Both the position numbers and the translations under genes were made by a program. A stretch of 64,000 bases of DNA, taken from 21-14-0-10-47-8 sp966211795 (GTDB lineage: Bacteria > Bdellovibrionota > Bdellovibrionia > Bdellovibrionales > Bdellovibrionaceae). The notes under the pieces were generated by a model. It was not told the DNA's origin. It saw only the letters and a program-made list of their open reading frames with translations, and made no database searches. Below, piece after piece: positions 26,101-34,363 of this stretch. The stretch spans positions 62,001-126,000 of the forward strand of contig CBIHNW010000010.1 in NCBI GenBank assembly GCA_966211795.1, in the 5' to 3' direction. How positions within the stretch are numbered: position 1 is the stretch's first letter; the number at the start of each line of letters is the position of its first letter.

Positions 26101-26843
26101 AAGCCGACGCTCAAAGGTTTCGAATGCTTCACCGAATTCCAAAACGCTCCGGTATTCTGTCCCGACAAAGTCCGTCCCGACAGATCGGTGATCGTCACCG
26201 AAATCATCATCGGAATGCGTTCGCCTCGCTCTTGCTCGATTTTCTGAATCGCAAACAAGGCGGCCTTTAAATTCAACGTATCAAAAACGGTTTCCGGCAA
26301 CAAAATATCAGCGCCACCCTCAAGCAGGGCGCGCGCCTGCTCTTCATAAGCCCCCGCCAGCTCTTGAAAAGTGATCGCTCGAAACGCCGGATTGTTCACC
26401 TCAGGCGAAAGACTCAAAGTTTTGTTGGTCGGTCCCAAAGCGCCGGCAACATAGGCCCGCCGACCCGTTCGTTTGAAATGCTCATCGCACTCCATTTTTG
26501 CCAGGCGCGCCGCTTCGATATTGATCTGCCGAACTTGGCTTTCCAGGCCATATTCTTTCTGCGCCACCCATGTGCCATTAAAAGTATTGGTCTCGATGAT
26601 ATCCGCACCCGCCTCCAGATACTGGCGGTGCACCTCGCGAACCACATCGGGCCGCGTGAGACAGAGAAGATCGTTGTTCCCCTTCAGATCCACTTTGGGA
26701 TTGGGAAACAAAGTGCCGCGATAGTCGGCCTCTTTAAGATGGTACTGCTGAATCATGGTGCCCATAGCGCCATCGATAAAGAGAATTCGTTCCGAAAGAG
26801 CTTTTTCCAGCTCAAGCCACAGAGCCGACTTTTTCAATCGCAT
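23154..26843 (-). CDS. metH: Cobalamin-dependent methionine synthase, full four-module form
   Basis: About 1,229 residues. Module 1 (homocysteine, about 1-330) has DGAMGTMIQ, GLNCALGA and GGCCGTTPKHI with the zinc cysteines. Module 2 (methyltetrahydrofolate, about 360-630) has VGERTNVTGSKKF. Module 3 (cobalamin, about 650-890) has GDVHDIGKNIV with the cobalt-ligand His, and GLSGLITPS. Module 4 (reactivation by SAM) has RPAPGYPACPDHSEK. It remakes methionine from homocysteine. The ATG at 26843 has AAGG ten bases upstream; an upstream in-frame TTG at 26852 is less likely. No cobalamin riboswitch was found before it. It sits directly between metF and rfbD. Confidence 0.96.
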   Translation of the reverse strand: MRLKKSALWLELEKALSERILFIDGAMGTMIQQYHLKEADYRGTLFPNPKVDLKGNNDLLCLTRPDVVREVHRQYLEAGADIIETNTFNGTWVAQKEYGLESQVRQINIEAARLAKMECDEHFKRTGRRAYVAGALGPTNKTLSLSPEVNNPAFRAITFQELAGAYEEQARALLEGGADILLPETVFDTLNLKAALFAIQKIEQERGERIPMMISVTITDLSGRTLSGQNTGAFWNSVKHSKPLSVGLNCALGAKEMRPFLMELSRIADCYVSCYPNAGLPNPLAPTGYDETPEMLSFELKKFGEDGLLNVVGGCCGTTPKHIKAVVETLRSVKPRRVPEGHKGLSTSGLEPLNMPYEGPKPFLFVGERTNVTGSKKFSKTIQEKRYSAALSIAREQVENGANIIDINLDEGMLDSKTEMQHFLNLLASEPEISRVPFMIDSSKWEVLEAGLECVQGKAIVNSISLKEGPEVFKRQAETIHRFGAAAVIMAFDEQGQAVTVDDKVRICQRAYKIWVDELGFSPSDIIFDANILAIATGMEEHNPYAVYFIEAVRKIKETCPGVSTSGGLSNLSFSFRGNDRVREAMHSVFLHHAIKEGLDMAIVNAGMIEVYEEIDPELRNLVEDVIFNRYPEATEKLITLAEKFKTVGKNAAPKETLEWRNLPLQERITHSLLKGIDDFIEGDTAEAFAALNSPLSVIEGPLMAGMKVVGELFGQGKMFLPQVVKSARVMKKAVAVLEPHMKAGQHAMSKQGKVLLATVKGDVHDIGKNIVSVVLSCNGYDVIDLGVMVSCHKIMEEAKAHNVDAIGLSGLITPSLDEMIFNMKEFEKAEFKVPVLVGGATTSRLHTAVKVADHYSGAVVHVADASLVTEVMSKLQNPKDSPAYVAEVKQNYQRIKEAHFANKVESTVIPLGKAREQKSAVDWSRETNYKPEKPGVFDWQIALEEVVPYIDWSPFFWAWDLKGLFPGILTHQKYGEEASKLYKDAQKMMEKIVREKIFSPKVVVGVWQANQVDDDDVVLWDSQGQQLAKMHFLRQQREKEAVGGFYRCLADFVAPVSTGRKDWFGSFVVTAGAQVEEYAKKLEMQNDDYNALIVKALGDRFAEGLAEVAHKRMREWMGFGAKENLSNQDLIEEKYQGIRPAPGYPACPDHSEKETIWKLLDAEKRTGVRLTENFAMTPGSSVSGYYFFHPDSRYFHVGKIGDDQVKDLAARKNLPQETLEKWLSNLIF

Positions 26844-26855
26844 TTTTTTCAAACC

Positions 26856-27800
26856 TTATTTAAATTTGCGAACGACATCCACGACAAGGTTCGTGTCATT
26901 CATCACGTAGAAGTGAATACAGGGAGCTTTTTTCCCCAGCAGGCTTTCAACCTGCTTCATGGCCCAGCGCTTGCCAATTTCCGGAGCTTGCGACGGGGTC
27001 TTCAAGATCTCATCTGAAAGCTCAACCGGAATGTCGACGTAGAAGTTTTTCGGAATCGATTTCAGCTGCTCGACCGATTTCAGAATTTTAATTCCCGGCA
27101 CGATGGGTACATGGATACCAGCTTGCCGGCATTGATCGACAAAACTAAAATATTTCTCATTCTCGAAAAACATCTGGGTCACGATGTAATCGGCACCCGC
27201 ATCGACTTTTTGTTTCAGATATTCGATATCGACTTTCATATTCGGAGCTTCAAAATGTTTTTCCGGATAACCGGCCACGCCGACACAGAAATCCATCTTC
27301 GCGGTCTCAGACATCTCTTCAATGTACTGACCACGCTTCAAATCCGCCATTTGCACGACCAAATCTTTAGCGTACTTATTGGAAGAGCGATCCTTGGAAA
27401 TCGATTTCTGGAAATTTAAATAATCCCCGCGTAAAGCCAGAACGTTGGTGATTCCTAGATAGCCAAGCTCGATCAAAGCATCTTCCGTTTCTTCGCGGGT
27501 GAAGCCCTGACAAAGAATGTGCGCAACCGTATCAATCTTGAAACGATTCTGAATGATTCCGCAAATTCCCATCGTCCCAGGGCGCTTCTTCACGATCCGA
27601 CGCTTGATGCTCCCATCAGCCATTTCATTGTAGAAAGCGACGGACGAATGGGCCGTGACATCGATCCAAGGTGGATTCAGCGGAGCCAGCTGCTCAACGA
27701 CTTCAATCAAATCTTTCACGCTTCGACCACGCGGCGGCGGCACGATCTCATAACTAAACAGCGGAGCCTTAGCCCCGCTCAAATGCTCAATGACTTTCAT
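26856..27800 (-). CDS. metF: 5,10-methylenetetrahydrofolate reductase
   Basis: The 314-residue TIM-barrel flavoprotein has FSYEIVPPPRGRS near the N-terminus and DVTAHSSV, then ALRGDY, GVAGYPEKH and ADYIVTQMFFENEKY, all MetF hallmarks. It supplies methyltetrahydrofolate to MetH. Its ATG overlaps the rfbA stop (ATGA), and metH follows within 13 bases, so the pair is locked into the polysaccharide operon. FAD-binding residues are in place; no extra domain is present. Confidence 0.94.
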   Translation of the reverse strand: MKVIEHLSGAKAPLFSYEIVPPPRGRSVKDLIEVVEQLAPLNPPWIDVTAHSSVAFYNEMADGSIKRRIVKKRPGTMGICGIIQNRFKIDTVAHILCQGFTREETEDALIELGYLGITNVLALRGDYLNFQKSISKDRSSNKYAKDLVVQMADLKRGQYIEEMSETAKMDFCVGVAGYPEKHFEAPNMKVDIEYLKQKVDAGADYIVTQMFFENEKYFSFVDQCRQAGIHVPIVPGIKILKSVEQLKSIPKNFYVDIPVELSDEILKTPSQAPEIGKRWAMKQVESLLGKKAPCIHFYVMNDTNLVVDVVRKFK

Positions 27801-28672
27801 AGATGCTCGTATTTCAAAAGGTTCTTCAAATACAGACCATACCCTGAAGCGGGATAGTTTTCAGCAATTTGTTGCAATTGCTGACGATTGATAAAACCTC
27901 GAAGGTACGCGATCTCTTCTAGACAGGCGATTTTCAGTCCCTGTCGTTGCTCAATGGTCTGGACAAACTGTGAAGACGCCAACAAGGACTCGTGCGTCCC
28001 CGTGTCGAGCCAAGCCACACCCCGCCCTAGAGTCTCTACTCGAAGTTCACCCATCTCGAGATAGCGACGATTCAAATCCGTAATTTCCAGCTCGCCCCGC
28101 TTCGAAGGCTTCAATTGTTTCGCAAAATCCACAACTCGGTTGTCATAAACATACAAGCCCGTGACCGCCCAGTTGGACTTTGGTTTCAAAGGTTTCTCTT
28201 CAATCGACAAAGCTTGATGTTTCGCATTCAGTTCAACCACACCATAACGCTCAGGGTCCTGAACATGATAAGCAAACACGGTTGCGCCCTTTTCGATTTC
28301 ACAAGCGCGCTCCAATTGTTTGGGCACATCATGCCCGTAAAAAAGATTATCTCCCAAGATCAAACAAACAGGCTCGTTGCCGATGAACTTCTCGCCCAGC
28401 AAAAATGCCTGCGCAATACCTTCCGGCTTCGCCTGTTCGATATACGAAAAGCTCACGCCAAATTGCGAACCATCTCCCATCAGATTCTGAATCATTGGCA
28501 AATCACGAGGCGTGCTGATGATCAAAATTTCGCGAATTCCCGCCAGCATCAACATCGAAATCGGATAATAGATTGTGGGCTTGTCGTAAACTGGCAGCAA
28601 CTGTTTGCTGACGGTCTTGGTGCTTGGATAAAGTCTGGTGCCACTGCCGCCTGCTAATACGATCCCCTTCAT
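27797..28672 (-). CDS. rfbA: Glucose-1-phosphate thymidylyltransferase
   Basis: The 291-residue RmlA protein has GIVLAGGSGTRLYPSTKTV, SKQLLPVYDKPTIYYP and LILGDNLFYGHD. EKPLKPKSNWAVTGLYVYD and WLDTGTHESLL follow. It makes dTDP-glucose, the first step to dTDP-rhamnose. The start has GGAGG upstream and overlaps the rfbB stop as ATGA; its own stop overlaps metF. Confidence 0.95.
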   Translation of the reverse strand: MKGIVLAGGSGTRLYPSTKTVSKQLLPVYDKPTIYYPISMLMLAGIREILIISTPRDLPMIQNLMGDGSQFGVSFSYIEQAKPEGIAQAFLLGEKFIGNEPVCLILGDNLFYGHDVPKQLERACEIEKGATVFAYHVQDPERYGVVELNAKHQALSIEEKPLKPKSNWAVTGLYVYDNRVVDFAKQLKPSKRGELEITDLNRRYLEMGELRVETLGRGVAWLDTGTHESLLASSQFVQTIEQRQGLKIACLEEIAYLRGFINRQQLQQIAENYPASGYGLYLKNLLKYEHL

Positions 28673-29706
28673 CTTGATCCTCCTTTATCTTTGATGGCTT
28701 CCAGCCAATGATGATTTTGCAAATACCAACCGACGGTCTGCTCAAGTCCGTCCTCAAACTGAGCATACTGTCGGCGAAATCCCAGCTCACGAATCGCTTT
28801 GCTATCGTCAATCGCGTAGCGGAAATCATGTCCCAAACGATCCTCGACAAAACGAATTCCCTGCGCGTGCGCTTGCCCCGTTTTTCTCGGTGCCAGCTGA
28901 TCCAAAAAACCGCAAATCTTTGTCACGACATCCAGATTGTTCCGCTCGGAATTTCCGCCGAAACAGTAACTCTCACCGGCTTTGCCTTTTTCATAAGCCA
29001 AAAGCACGCCGGCACAATGATCCTGCACATGAATCCAATCCCGAATATTCGCCCCTCGCCCGTACACCGGCAAAGGCTCCTCTCTCAGCGCCTGAGTGAT
29101 CATTCGCGGAATCAACTTTTCCGGAAACTGTTTCGGTCCATAATTATTCGAGCAGTTGGTGATCACGGTTGGCAGTCCGTACGTGTGAAACCAGGCCCGA
29201 ACCAAGTGATCGCTCCCAGCCTTGGACGACGAATACGGTGAGTTCGGCGCATAAGCCGTTTCTTCATGAAACTTGCCCGTTTCGCCTAACGAACCAAAGA
29301 CTTCATCTGTTGATACATGTAAAAATCGAAAATGATTTTTTCGCTCAGCCGGCAGCGTGTTCCAGTACCGGCGAGCTCCTTCCAGGAGCTCAAAGGTGCC
29401 CATGATATTCGTGACCAAAAACTGACGAGGTCCCGAAATCGAATTGTCGACATGGCTTTCGGCCGCAAAGTGAATCACGCCATCGAATTGATTTTCCGCA
29501 AATAATTTTTGAATCAAAACGGCGTCTTCAATTCGCCCCTGCACAAAAGCAAAGTCGCTGGATTTTAAATGCTGTTCAAAGTTGGCCCGGTGACCGGCGT
29601 AGGTCAAAGCATCCAACATGGTGATGCGATAGCCTTTGGCCAATGCAATTTCGAGAAAGTTACTGCCAATAAATCCCGCTCCACCGGTGACAAGCAAATG
29701 TTGCAA
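28669..29706 (-). CDS. rfbB: dTDP-glucose 4,6-dehydratase
   Basis: About 345 residues. RmlB motifs are LLVTGGAGFIGSNF, VIHFAAESHVD, HVSTDEVFG and the catalytic YSSSKAGSDHLVRAW, followed by NNYGPKQFPEKLIP. A TTG start at 29706 is preferred: AAGGAG lies seven bases upstream and the Rossmann motif follows at once. The frame continues to 29901 through the structured repeat, with a sequence that has no family character. It is the first gene of the operon running to 19050. Confidence 0.93.
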   Translation of the reverse strand: MQHLLVTGGAGFIGSNFLEIALAKGYRITMLDALTYAGHRANFEQHLKSSDFAFVQGRIEDAVLIQKLFAENQFDGVIHFAAESHVDNSISGPRQFLVTNIMGTFELLEGARRYWNTLPAERKNHFRFLHVSTDEVFGSLGETGKFHEETAYAPNSPYSSSKAGSDHLVRAWFHTYGLPTVITNCSNNYGPKQFPEKLIPRMITQALREEPLPVYGRGANIRDWIHVQDHCAGVLLAYEKGKAGESYCFGGNSERNNLDVVTKICGFLDQLAPRKTGQAHAQGIRFVEDRLGHDFRYAIDDSKAIRELGFRRQYAQFEDGLEQTVGWYLQNHHWLEAIKDKGGSR

Positions 29707-29748
29707 AACATCTCTCCTTTGCGGCGCACAAATTATGATCAAAGCTTT

Positions 29749-29849
29749 GAGCCAGTTTGAAAAGCTCAAATTCGAGGCGCAAGGACGACGGCGTCCGCAT
29801 GGACGTCTAGGACGCGGCAACGAAAAAGTTGGGCTTTTCAAACTGGCTC
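29749..29849. repeat. Structured element with 19-bp inverted ends and inner hairpin
   Basis: GAGCCAGTTTGAAAAGCTC (29749-29767) pairs with the complement at 29831-29849 over 19 bp, with one position that is a G-U pair in plus-strand RNA. Inside, GGCGTCC and GGACGTC (29790-29807 area) form a 7-bp hairpin around GCAT, again with one G-U pair. It lies in the leader of rfbB and about 95 bases before the divergent YbhN-like gene. The shape recalls dispersed extragenic hairpin repeats known in proteobacteria; no second copy was recognised in the window. Confidence 0.6.
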
Positions 29850-29944
29850 TAAATTCTATTGTGGAGTGACTTTCCATATCAAGCAAAGCATCTTTCGCCA
29901 AAGAAATAACTTTAGACCAGCTGTCAAAAGTCCTATATTAGGCC

Positions 29945-30946
29945 ATGCAAAAAACTTTGAAGAATACGGTTTCTCAACTTCTCAAGCTGGCATTTTCTCT
30001 GGGCCTGATTTATTGGCTGATTCGAAGTGACCGTCTCGATTTCAATGCGCTCTCACGCTTGCTGCAACCGATCTTTTTGATTCCTTGCCTTCTTTGCGTC
30101 GGACTTTCGCTCGCCATCGGGGTCGAGCGGTGGAGGCATTTTTTAAAATCTCAAAAACTGAATATTCCATTCCTCCAGGCCTTCCAATTGTCTCTCATCG
30201 GCGTCTTCTTTAATTTTGCCATGCCTGGCGGAGTTGGCGGCGATTTGATCAAGGGCTATTACATCACTCGATCTTCACCGCATGCAAAAACAGCCGCGGC
30301 GGTGACAGTTTTATTAGATCGACTGATTGGCCTTTTGGCCATGTCCTTCATCGCATTGGGTGTCATGCTCTTCAAGTGGGATGTTGTGCGCTCGCAAAAA
30401 GAATTAATGTTTATCTTATTTTTAGTTTCCGGAGTCACCGCCGGCTCGATGTTGGTATGGTCTTTGATCTTCTCCCGTCGCCTCTACAATCTTGGCTGGA
30501 TCGAAAAGATTTTGCGACGTCTTCCCCGTTCGCACCTCCTTTTGAAAACCTACAATTCTGTCGCAGACTACCGACACTCTAAAAAGGTCTTTTTCTCGAC
30601 CCTTTTCCTAAGTTTTGCCGCGCAGGTGGCATCGATCTTTTTCTTTGTCTTTGCCGGCAAGGCGCTTGGCTACGATGTTCCATTATCCACCTACTTTGTC
30701 GCCGTGCCCATCGCATTCATGGTTCAATCCGTCCCCCTTTCACCGGGTGGAATCGGCGTCGGACAAACGGCCTCATTCTTTCTTTTTAATTTGCTGCAAC
30801 CTGACTCGGGCCCGGTGGGCTCGCTGACCACGACCGCCCATCAAATTTCTCTTTTCCTATTTGGCCTTGTTGGCGCCTATTTCTACCTTGGCATTTCAAA
30901 AAAATTAAAGAATTCTAAGCAGACTCAGACGGAGGAACTCACATGA
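29945..30946 (+). CDS. YbhN/AglD-like integral membrane protein (LPG synthase TM domain family)
   Basis: The 333-residue protein has about eight membrane segments and the family blocks GVERWRHFL, FFNFAMPGGVGGDLIKGYY near residue 90, ATVLLDRLIG-like near 120, and VPLSPGGIGVGQTA near 260. The family shares the flippase domain of lysyl-phosphatidylglycerol synthase and is thought to move lipid-linked molecules. The ribosome site is weak (AGG close to the ATG). The next gene overlaps by four bases, so it heads a three-gene envelope operon divergent from rfbB. Confidence 0.85.
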   Translation: MQKTLKNTVSQLLKLAFSLGLIYWLIRSDRLDFNALSRLLQPIFLIPCLLCVGLSLAIGVERWRHFLKSQKLNIPFLQAFQLSLIGVFFNFAMPGGVGGDLIKGYYITRSSPHAKTAAAVTVLLDRLIGLLAMSFIALGVMLFKWDVVRSQKELMFILFLVSGVTAGSMLVWSLIFSRRLYNLGWIEKILRRLPRSHLLLKTYNSVADYRHSKKVFFSTLFLSFAAQVASIFFFVFAGKALGYDVPLSTYFVAVPIAFMVQSVPLSPGGIGVGQTASFFLFNLLQPDSGPVGSLTTTAHQISLFLFGLVGAYFYLGISKKLKNSKQTQTEELT

Positions 30947-31467
30947 CCATTTTACTCAAGCAGCTGTTTGCTTTTTTTCGCCTGCTCAATTCAGACACCG
31001 CCACCAATCAATTGGCAGCGGGCCTCGCTTGCGGAGTGATTCTTGGCTTTGCACCAATCCTATCCTTACAAGCGATGCTCGTGCTTTTCTGCTGTTTCTT
31101 CTTCCGCATTCAACTTGGCGCCGCTTTTCTTTCCGCCTTCTTTTTTAAATTCATCGCCTACCTCTTCGATCCTGTTTCGAACACACTTGGCAAATCGGTT
31201 CTCGAGGCGCCTTCTTTGCGATCACTTTTTGTTCAGCTTTACAATATGCCGTTCGTACCGATGACTCGGTTCAACAACTCGATCGTCATGGGTTCCGGGT
31301 TGATTTCCTTCATTCTTGTTATTCCGCTTTTCTTCTTATTTAAAAATTTGATTCTGAAATACCGAGCAACGGTTGTTGCCCGGTACAAACAAACAAAAAT
31401 TTGGAAATTTTGGGCCGGAACATCATTCTACAACTGGTATCTGAAATACGAACGACTCTACGGATAG
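30943..31467 (+). CDS. TIGR03546-type small membrane protein
   Basis: The 174-residue protein has hydrophobic segments at about 25-75 and 105-130, with NQLAAGLACGVILGFAP and LFFLFKNLILKYR. The first part resembles DUF2062-like proteins, and the pairing with the next gene matches the TIGR03546/TIGR03545 couple remembered from Vibrio, spirochaetes and others. GGAGG precedes the ATG, which overlaps the upstream stop (ATGA). Function is unknown; an inner-membrane partner of the following AsmA-like protein is the most natural inference. Confidence 0.72.
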   Translation: MTILLKQLFAFFRLLNSDTATNQLAAGLACGVILGFAPILSLQAMLVLFCCFFFRIQLGAAFLSAFFFKFIAYLFDPVSNTLGKSVLEAPSLRSLFVQLYNMPFVPMTRFNNSIVMGSGLISFILVIPLFFLFKNLILKYRATVVARYKQTKIWKFWAGTSFYNWYLKYERLYG

Positions 31468-31495
31468 TCCCCAACCTTCTTGAGGCAAACATCAT

Positions 31496-33487
31496 ATGAC
31501 GACTGAAAATCAAAATCTTAATAATCCCGTAAAGCCCAAAAAGAAAAAAGGCCCCATCCGTACGGAAGCCGTGATCCCATTCTTGATCGTCGTGCTTCTG
31601 ACCTGGGTTTACTTTCACTTTTTCTTCGACTTTCATTTGAAAAAAACTTTTGAATTCGCGGGCTATCACTTGCTTGGCACCGAAGTCGATATCGACAAAT
31701 TGGAAACCAGCTTTATCAAGGGCACCTTCCGCGTCCAGGGCGTCGAGGTCACCAATTCCGAAAAGCCGACCCACGATATGGTCAAAATCGGCGACATCCG
31801 CTTCGGCGTTCTCTGGGATGCCCTTTTGCGCGCCAAAGTCGTCGTTGATGAAATGGCGGTTGAACAAATCGAAATTGATGTCCCACGCAAAACTCCGGGC
31901 CGCGTGAAACCGATTGAACCTGAAAAGACTGAAAACAAGGGCCCCAGCGCAGTCGACAAAATCAAAGACAAGGCTCTGGACACTGTCGAGAGCAAGTACG
32001 ATAAAAATGCGCTTGGTGACCTGGCCGCGATTCTAGGCGGCTCATCTGCCGAAACCCAACTCGGAAAGATCGAGGCCAATCTTCCTTCAAAAGCCCGTCT
32101 TAAGGAGATGGAAGCCGAATACCAGGAGAAGTCCAAAAAATGGCAGGAAAAGATTCAAAGCCTGCCAAAGCCACCAGAGATTCAAGCTCTAGGCGATCGC
32201 CTTGGAAAAGTAAAAACCAAAGACTTCAAATCCCCGCAAGAGCTCCAACAATCATTGACCGAAATCGATAGCATCCTGAAAGAAGCCGATGCGAAATACA
32301 AACTCGTCCAAAGCACCAGCAATGACCTCAGTGCCGATCTCAAGAATCTAGATCAGGGCCTCAAAGAACTCGATGTCATGGTGAAAAAAGACATCAAGGA
32401 TCTGGAAGCTCGCTTCAAAATTCCAAGTCTTGATGCCAAATCCCTCACCCAAAGTATTTTCTATCCTTACCTGGCTCCTTACTTGGCTAAATTCACTCGC
32501 TACAAAGGCCTGGCTGAAAAATACATTCCACCGAACTTAATGACCAAAAACAAAGAGAAGCCCGACAACATTCAGCCTCGCCCCCGCGAAAAAGGCGTGA
32601 CCTACGAGTTCACTCACGAAAAGTCTTACCCAATGTTCTGGGTCAAAAAAATTTCGGTCAGCTCAAAAGCAGGTGTTTCTTCGTTTGCAGGAAATCTCAG
32701 TGGATTGATCACGGATGTGACTTCCAATCAGCCTTTAATTGGCCGCCCAACGGTCGCAAAGCTTGAAGGAGATTTTCCCGGGATGCAGGTCAGCGACTTC
32801 CTTGGCAAATTAACGATCGACAACACAAAAGAAATCAGTCGCATTGGCTACGAATTCGGCGTCGGCTCATACGCACTTGCCGGTAAGGAGCTGGTTCAAT
32901 CTCCTGATGTTCAGCTGGCATTCAAAAAAGCAAATGGATCTCTAAAATCAAATGGCGAACTTGTAGGCCTTAAGGACTTCAAATTCGAGCTGCACAATCA
33001 ATTCAAAAACGTCGACTATCTGATCGCATCCAAAACTCCGGCGGCCGAAGAGATTTTGAAAGCGATCTTCTCGAGCCTACCTGCAATCTCTTTGGATGTG
33101 GATGGCGCCGGCATTCTTCCCGGAATTTCGATGAATATTAATTCAAATCTTGGCCCGGAACTTTCAAAAGGTTTCGAACGTCAACTTCAAGCCAAAATCG
33201 GCGAAGCGCGCGCCAAACTACAAGCTTTTGTCGACCAAGAGGTTGGTAAGAATAAAGCCAAGCTCGAAGCTGACTTTAACAAGGCGAAATCTCAAGCTGA
33301 AGGCGAAGTCAAAAAGTTACAGGACCAACTGAACGCCGAAAAAGCAAAAGGCGAAGGCAAAGTCGATCAAGCTAAGAAGGACGCGGAAAACCAAGCAAAA
33401 AAGGGAATCGAAGGTGAAGTTCAAAAGGCTCTCGGCAATGGCGGCGATAAAAAGCTCGACGACCTGAAAAAACGCTTCGGTCTCTAA
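31496..33487 (+). CDS. TIGR03545-type, AsmA-like inner-membrane-anchored periplasmic protein
   Basis: The 663-residue protein has a basic N-terminus (KPKKKKG), one membrane segment at about 25-45, then a periplasmic body. Residues 50-125 (YHLLGTEVDIDKLETSF, VTNSEKPTHDMVKIGDI) have the wording of AsmA/YhdP N-terminal repeats. Residues 145-300 are highly charged and predicted helical. The C-terminal 100 residues form an Ala/Lys/Glu-rich coiled coil. AsmA-like proteins are thought to bridge the envelope for phospholipid movement. The function of this family is not established. It ends the operon. Confidence 0.75.
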   Translation: MTTENQNLNNPVKPKKKKGPIRTEAVIPFLIVVLLTWVYFHFFFDFHLKKTFEFAGYHLLGTEVDIDKLETSFIKGTFRVQGVEVTNSEKPTHDMVKIGDIRFGVLWDALLRAKVVVDEMAVEQIEIDVPRKTPGRVKPIEPEKTENKGPSAVDKIKDKALDTVESKYDKNALGDLAAILGGSSAETQLGKIEANLPSKARLKEMEAEYQEKSKKWQEKIQSLPKPPEIQALGDRLGKVKTKDFKSPQELQQSLTEIDSILKEADAKYKLVQSTSNDLSADLKNLDQGLKELDVMVKKDIKDLEARFKIPSLDAKSLTQSIFYPYLAPYLAKFTRYKGLAEKYIPPNLMTKNKEKPDNIQPRPREKGVTYEFTHEKSYPMFWVKKISVSSKAGVSSFAGNLSGLITDVTSNQPLIGRPTVAKLEGDFPGMQVSDFLGKLTIDNTKEISRIGYEFGVGSYALAGKELVQSPDVQLAFKKANGSLKSNGELVGLKDFKFELHNQFKNVDYLIASKTPAAEEILKAIFSSLPAISLDVDGAGILPGISMNINSNLGPELSKGFERQLQAKIGEARAKLQAFVDQEVGKNKAKLEADFNKAKSQAEGEVKKLQDQLNAEKAKGEGKVDQAKKDAENQAKKGIEGEVQKALGNGGDKKLDDLKKRFGL

Positions 33488-33558
33488 AAACAAAACCGCA
33501 CTTTCCTGATCCAATTTTTTCAATTATTTCGAAGAATTCGATCGATTCAAACTTCAAC

Positions 33559-33574
33559 GGAGGCATTTGCCTCC
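33559..33574 (+). terminator. Weak terminator-like hairpin after the TIGR03545-type gene
   Basis: GGAGGC-ATTT-GCCTCC is a perfect 6-bp stem 71 bases after the stop, followed by a pyrimidine-rich but interrupted T tract. It lies in a 285-base convergent gap that otherwise shows nothing recognisable. Confidence 0.45.
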
Positions 33575-33772
33575 GCTCTCATTAATCTTTTTCACCGAAT
33601 CGCCCGAGAATGATTGCGACCACAAGATTTCGCAAGCCCTTCGATCAGAAGCGCTCATCGCGACTATTTCTTCAGGATACCATGCATAGGATACGTCTGC
33701 ATCTCAAAGTCGCGTAGGGAACAACCTCAATACCACCTTCGCTCGAAGAAATTCACTGCAAGCCGATTCAAA

Positions 33773-34333
33773 CTATTTTTCGCTGAGCTCTTTCATAAAA
33801 GACAGCGCATCTGGAGTGGACCAATTGATCGAGCCAACAATCTTCCGCACGAGCTTTAAATTTTTATCTGCAACAAAACTTTCCGGTAACCTTTCAGCGT
33901 CGTATTGCTGTCCGATTGAATGTTTCTCGTCCCAAAGAATATGAATTTGTGGGTGTTTGGATTTCGGAAATGACTTTAAGAACGCATCGATATCTTCTCG
34001 GGCCGAGTCTTGAGAAACCGCAACGAGATGAACTTTCCCATCCATCTTCTCCACCAACTCGATCATTGATGGAAACTCCTCCAAACATGGCGCACACCAA
34101 GAGGCCCAAAAACTTAAAATGACGACGTGGCCTTTAAAATCCGAAAGCTTCACAGATTTTCCATCCATGTCTTTCAGCTCAAAATCCGGCAAGCCCGTCG
34201 CCTCCATCTCATCCATTCGGGTGACACGCTCTACTCCCGCCGGCAAAGTTGCCCGACTCCACATCCAAAAAAGGCCAGCCAGCACAAGCCCAACTAATAT
34301 TGTAACAACCGAAGCCTTCAAATAAAGTTTCAT
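33773..34333 (-). CDS. TlpA/ResA-like membrane-anchored thioredoxin
   Basis: About 186 residues. An N-terminal membrane anchor (residues 3-24, VVTILVGLVLAGLFWMW) is followed by DFELKDMDGKSVKLSDFKG and the redox-active WASWCAPCLEEFP. QIHILWDEKHSIGQQY and LPESFVADK carry the cis-Pro region. Such proteins reduce periplasmic disulfides, for instance for cytochrome c maturation. The ATG at 34333 begins the signal anchor; the open frame begins at 34357, inside the region before the rplQ terminator. It is a single gene, convergent with the envelope operon. Confidence 0.88.
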   Translation of the reverse strand: MKLYLKASVVTILVGLVLAGLFWMWSRATLPAGVERVTRMDEMEATGLPDFELKDMDGKSVKLSDFKGHVVILSFWASWCAPCLEEFPSMIELVEKMDGKVHLVAVSQDSAREDIDAFLKSFPKSKHPQIHILWDEKHSIGQQYDAERLPESFVADKNLKLVRKIVGSINWSTPDALSFMKELSEK

Positions 34334-34363
34334 GCCCAAATCGTGACACCTTTCCATCCAAAA

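Noticed and set aside
26844..28000. Cobalamin riboswitch before metF/metH
   Set aside because: The genes upstream overlap metF, leaving no untranslated leader, and no B12-box-like sequence was recognised in the rfbB leader.
33614..33859. 81-residue frame in the gap after the TIGR03545-type gene
   Set aside because: No ribosome site, no recognisable motif, and it runs into the antisense of the TlpA-like gene.
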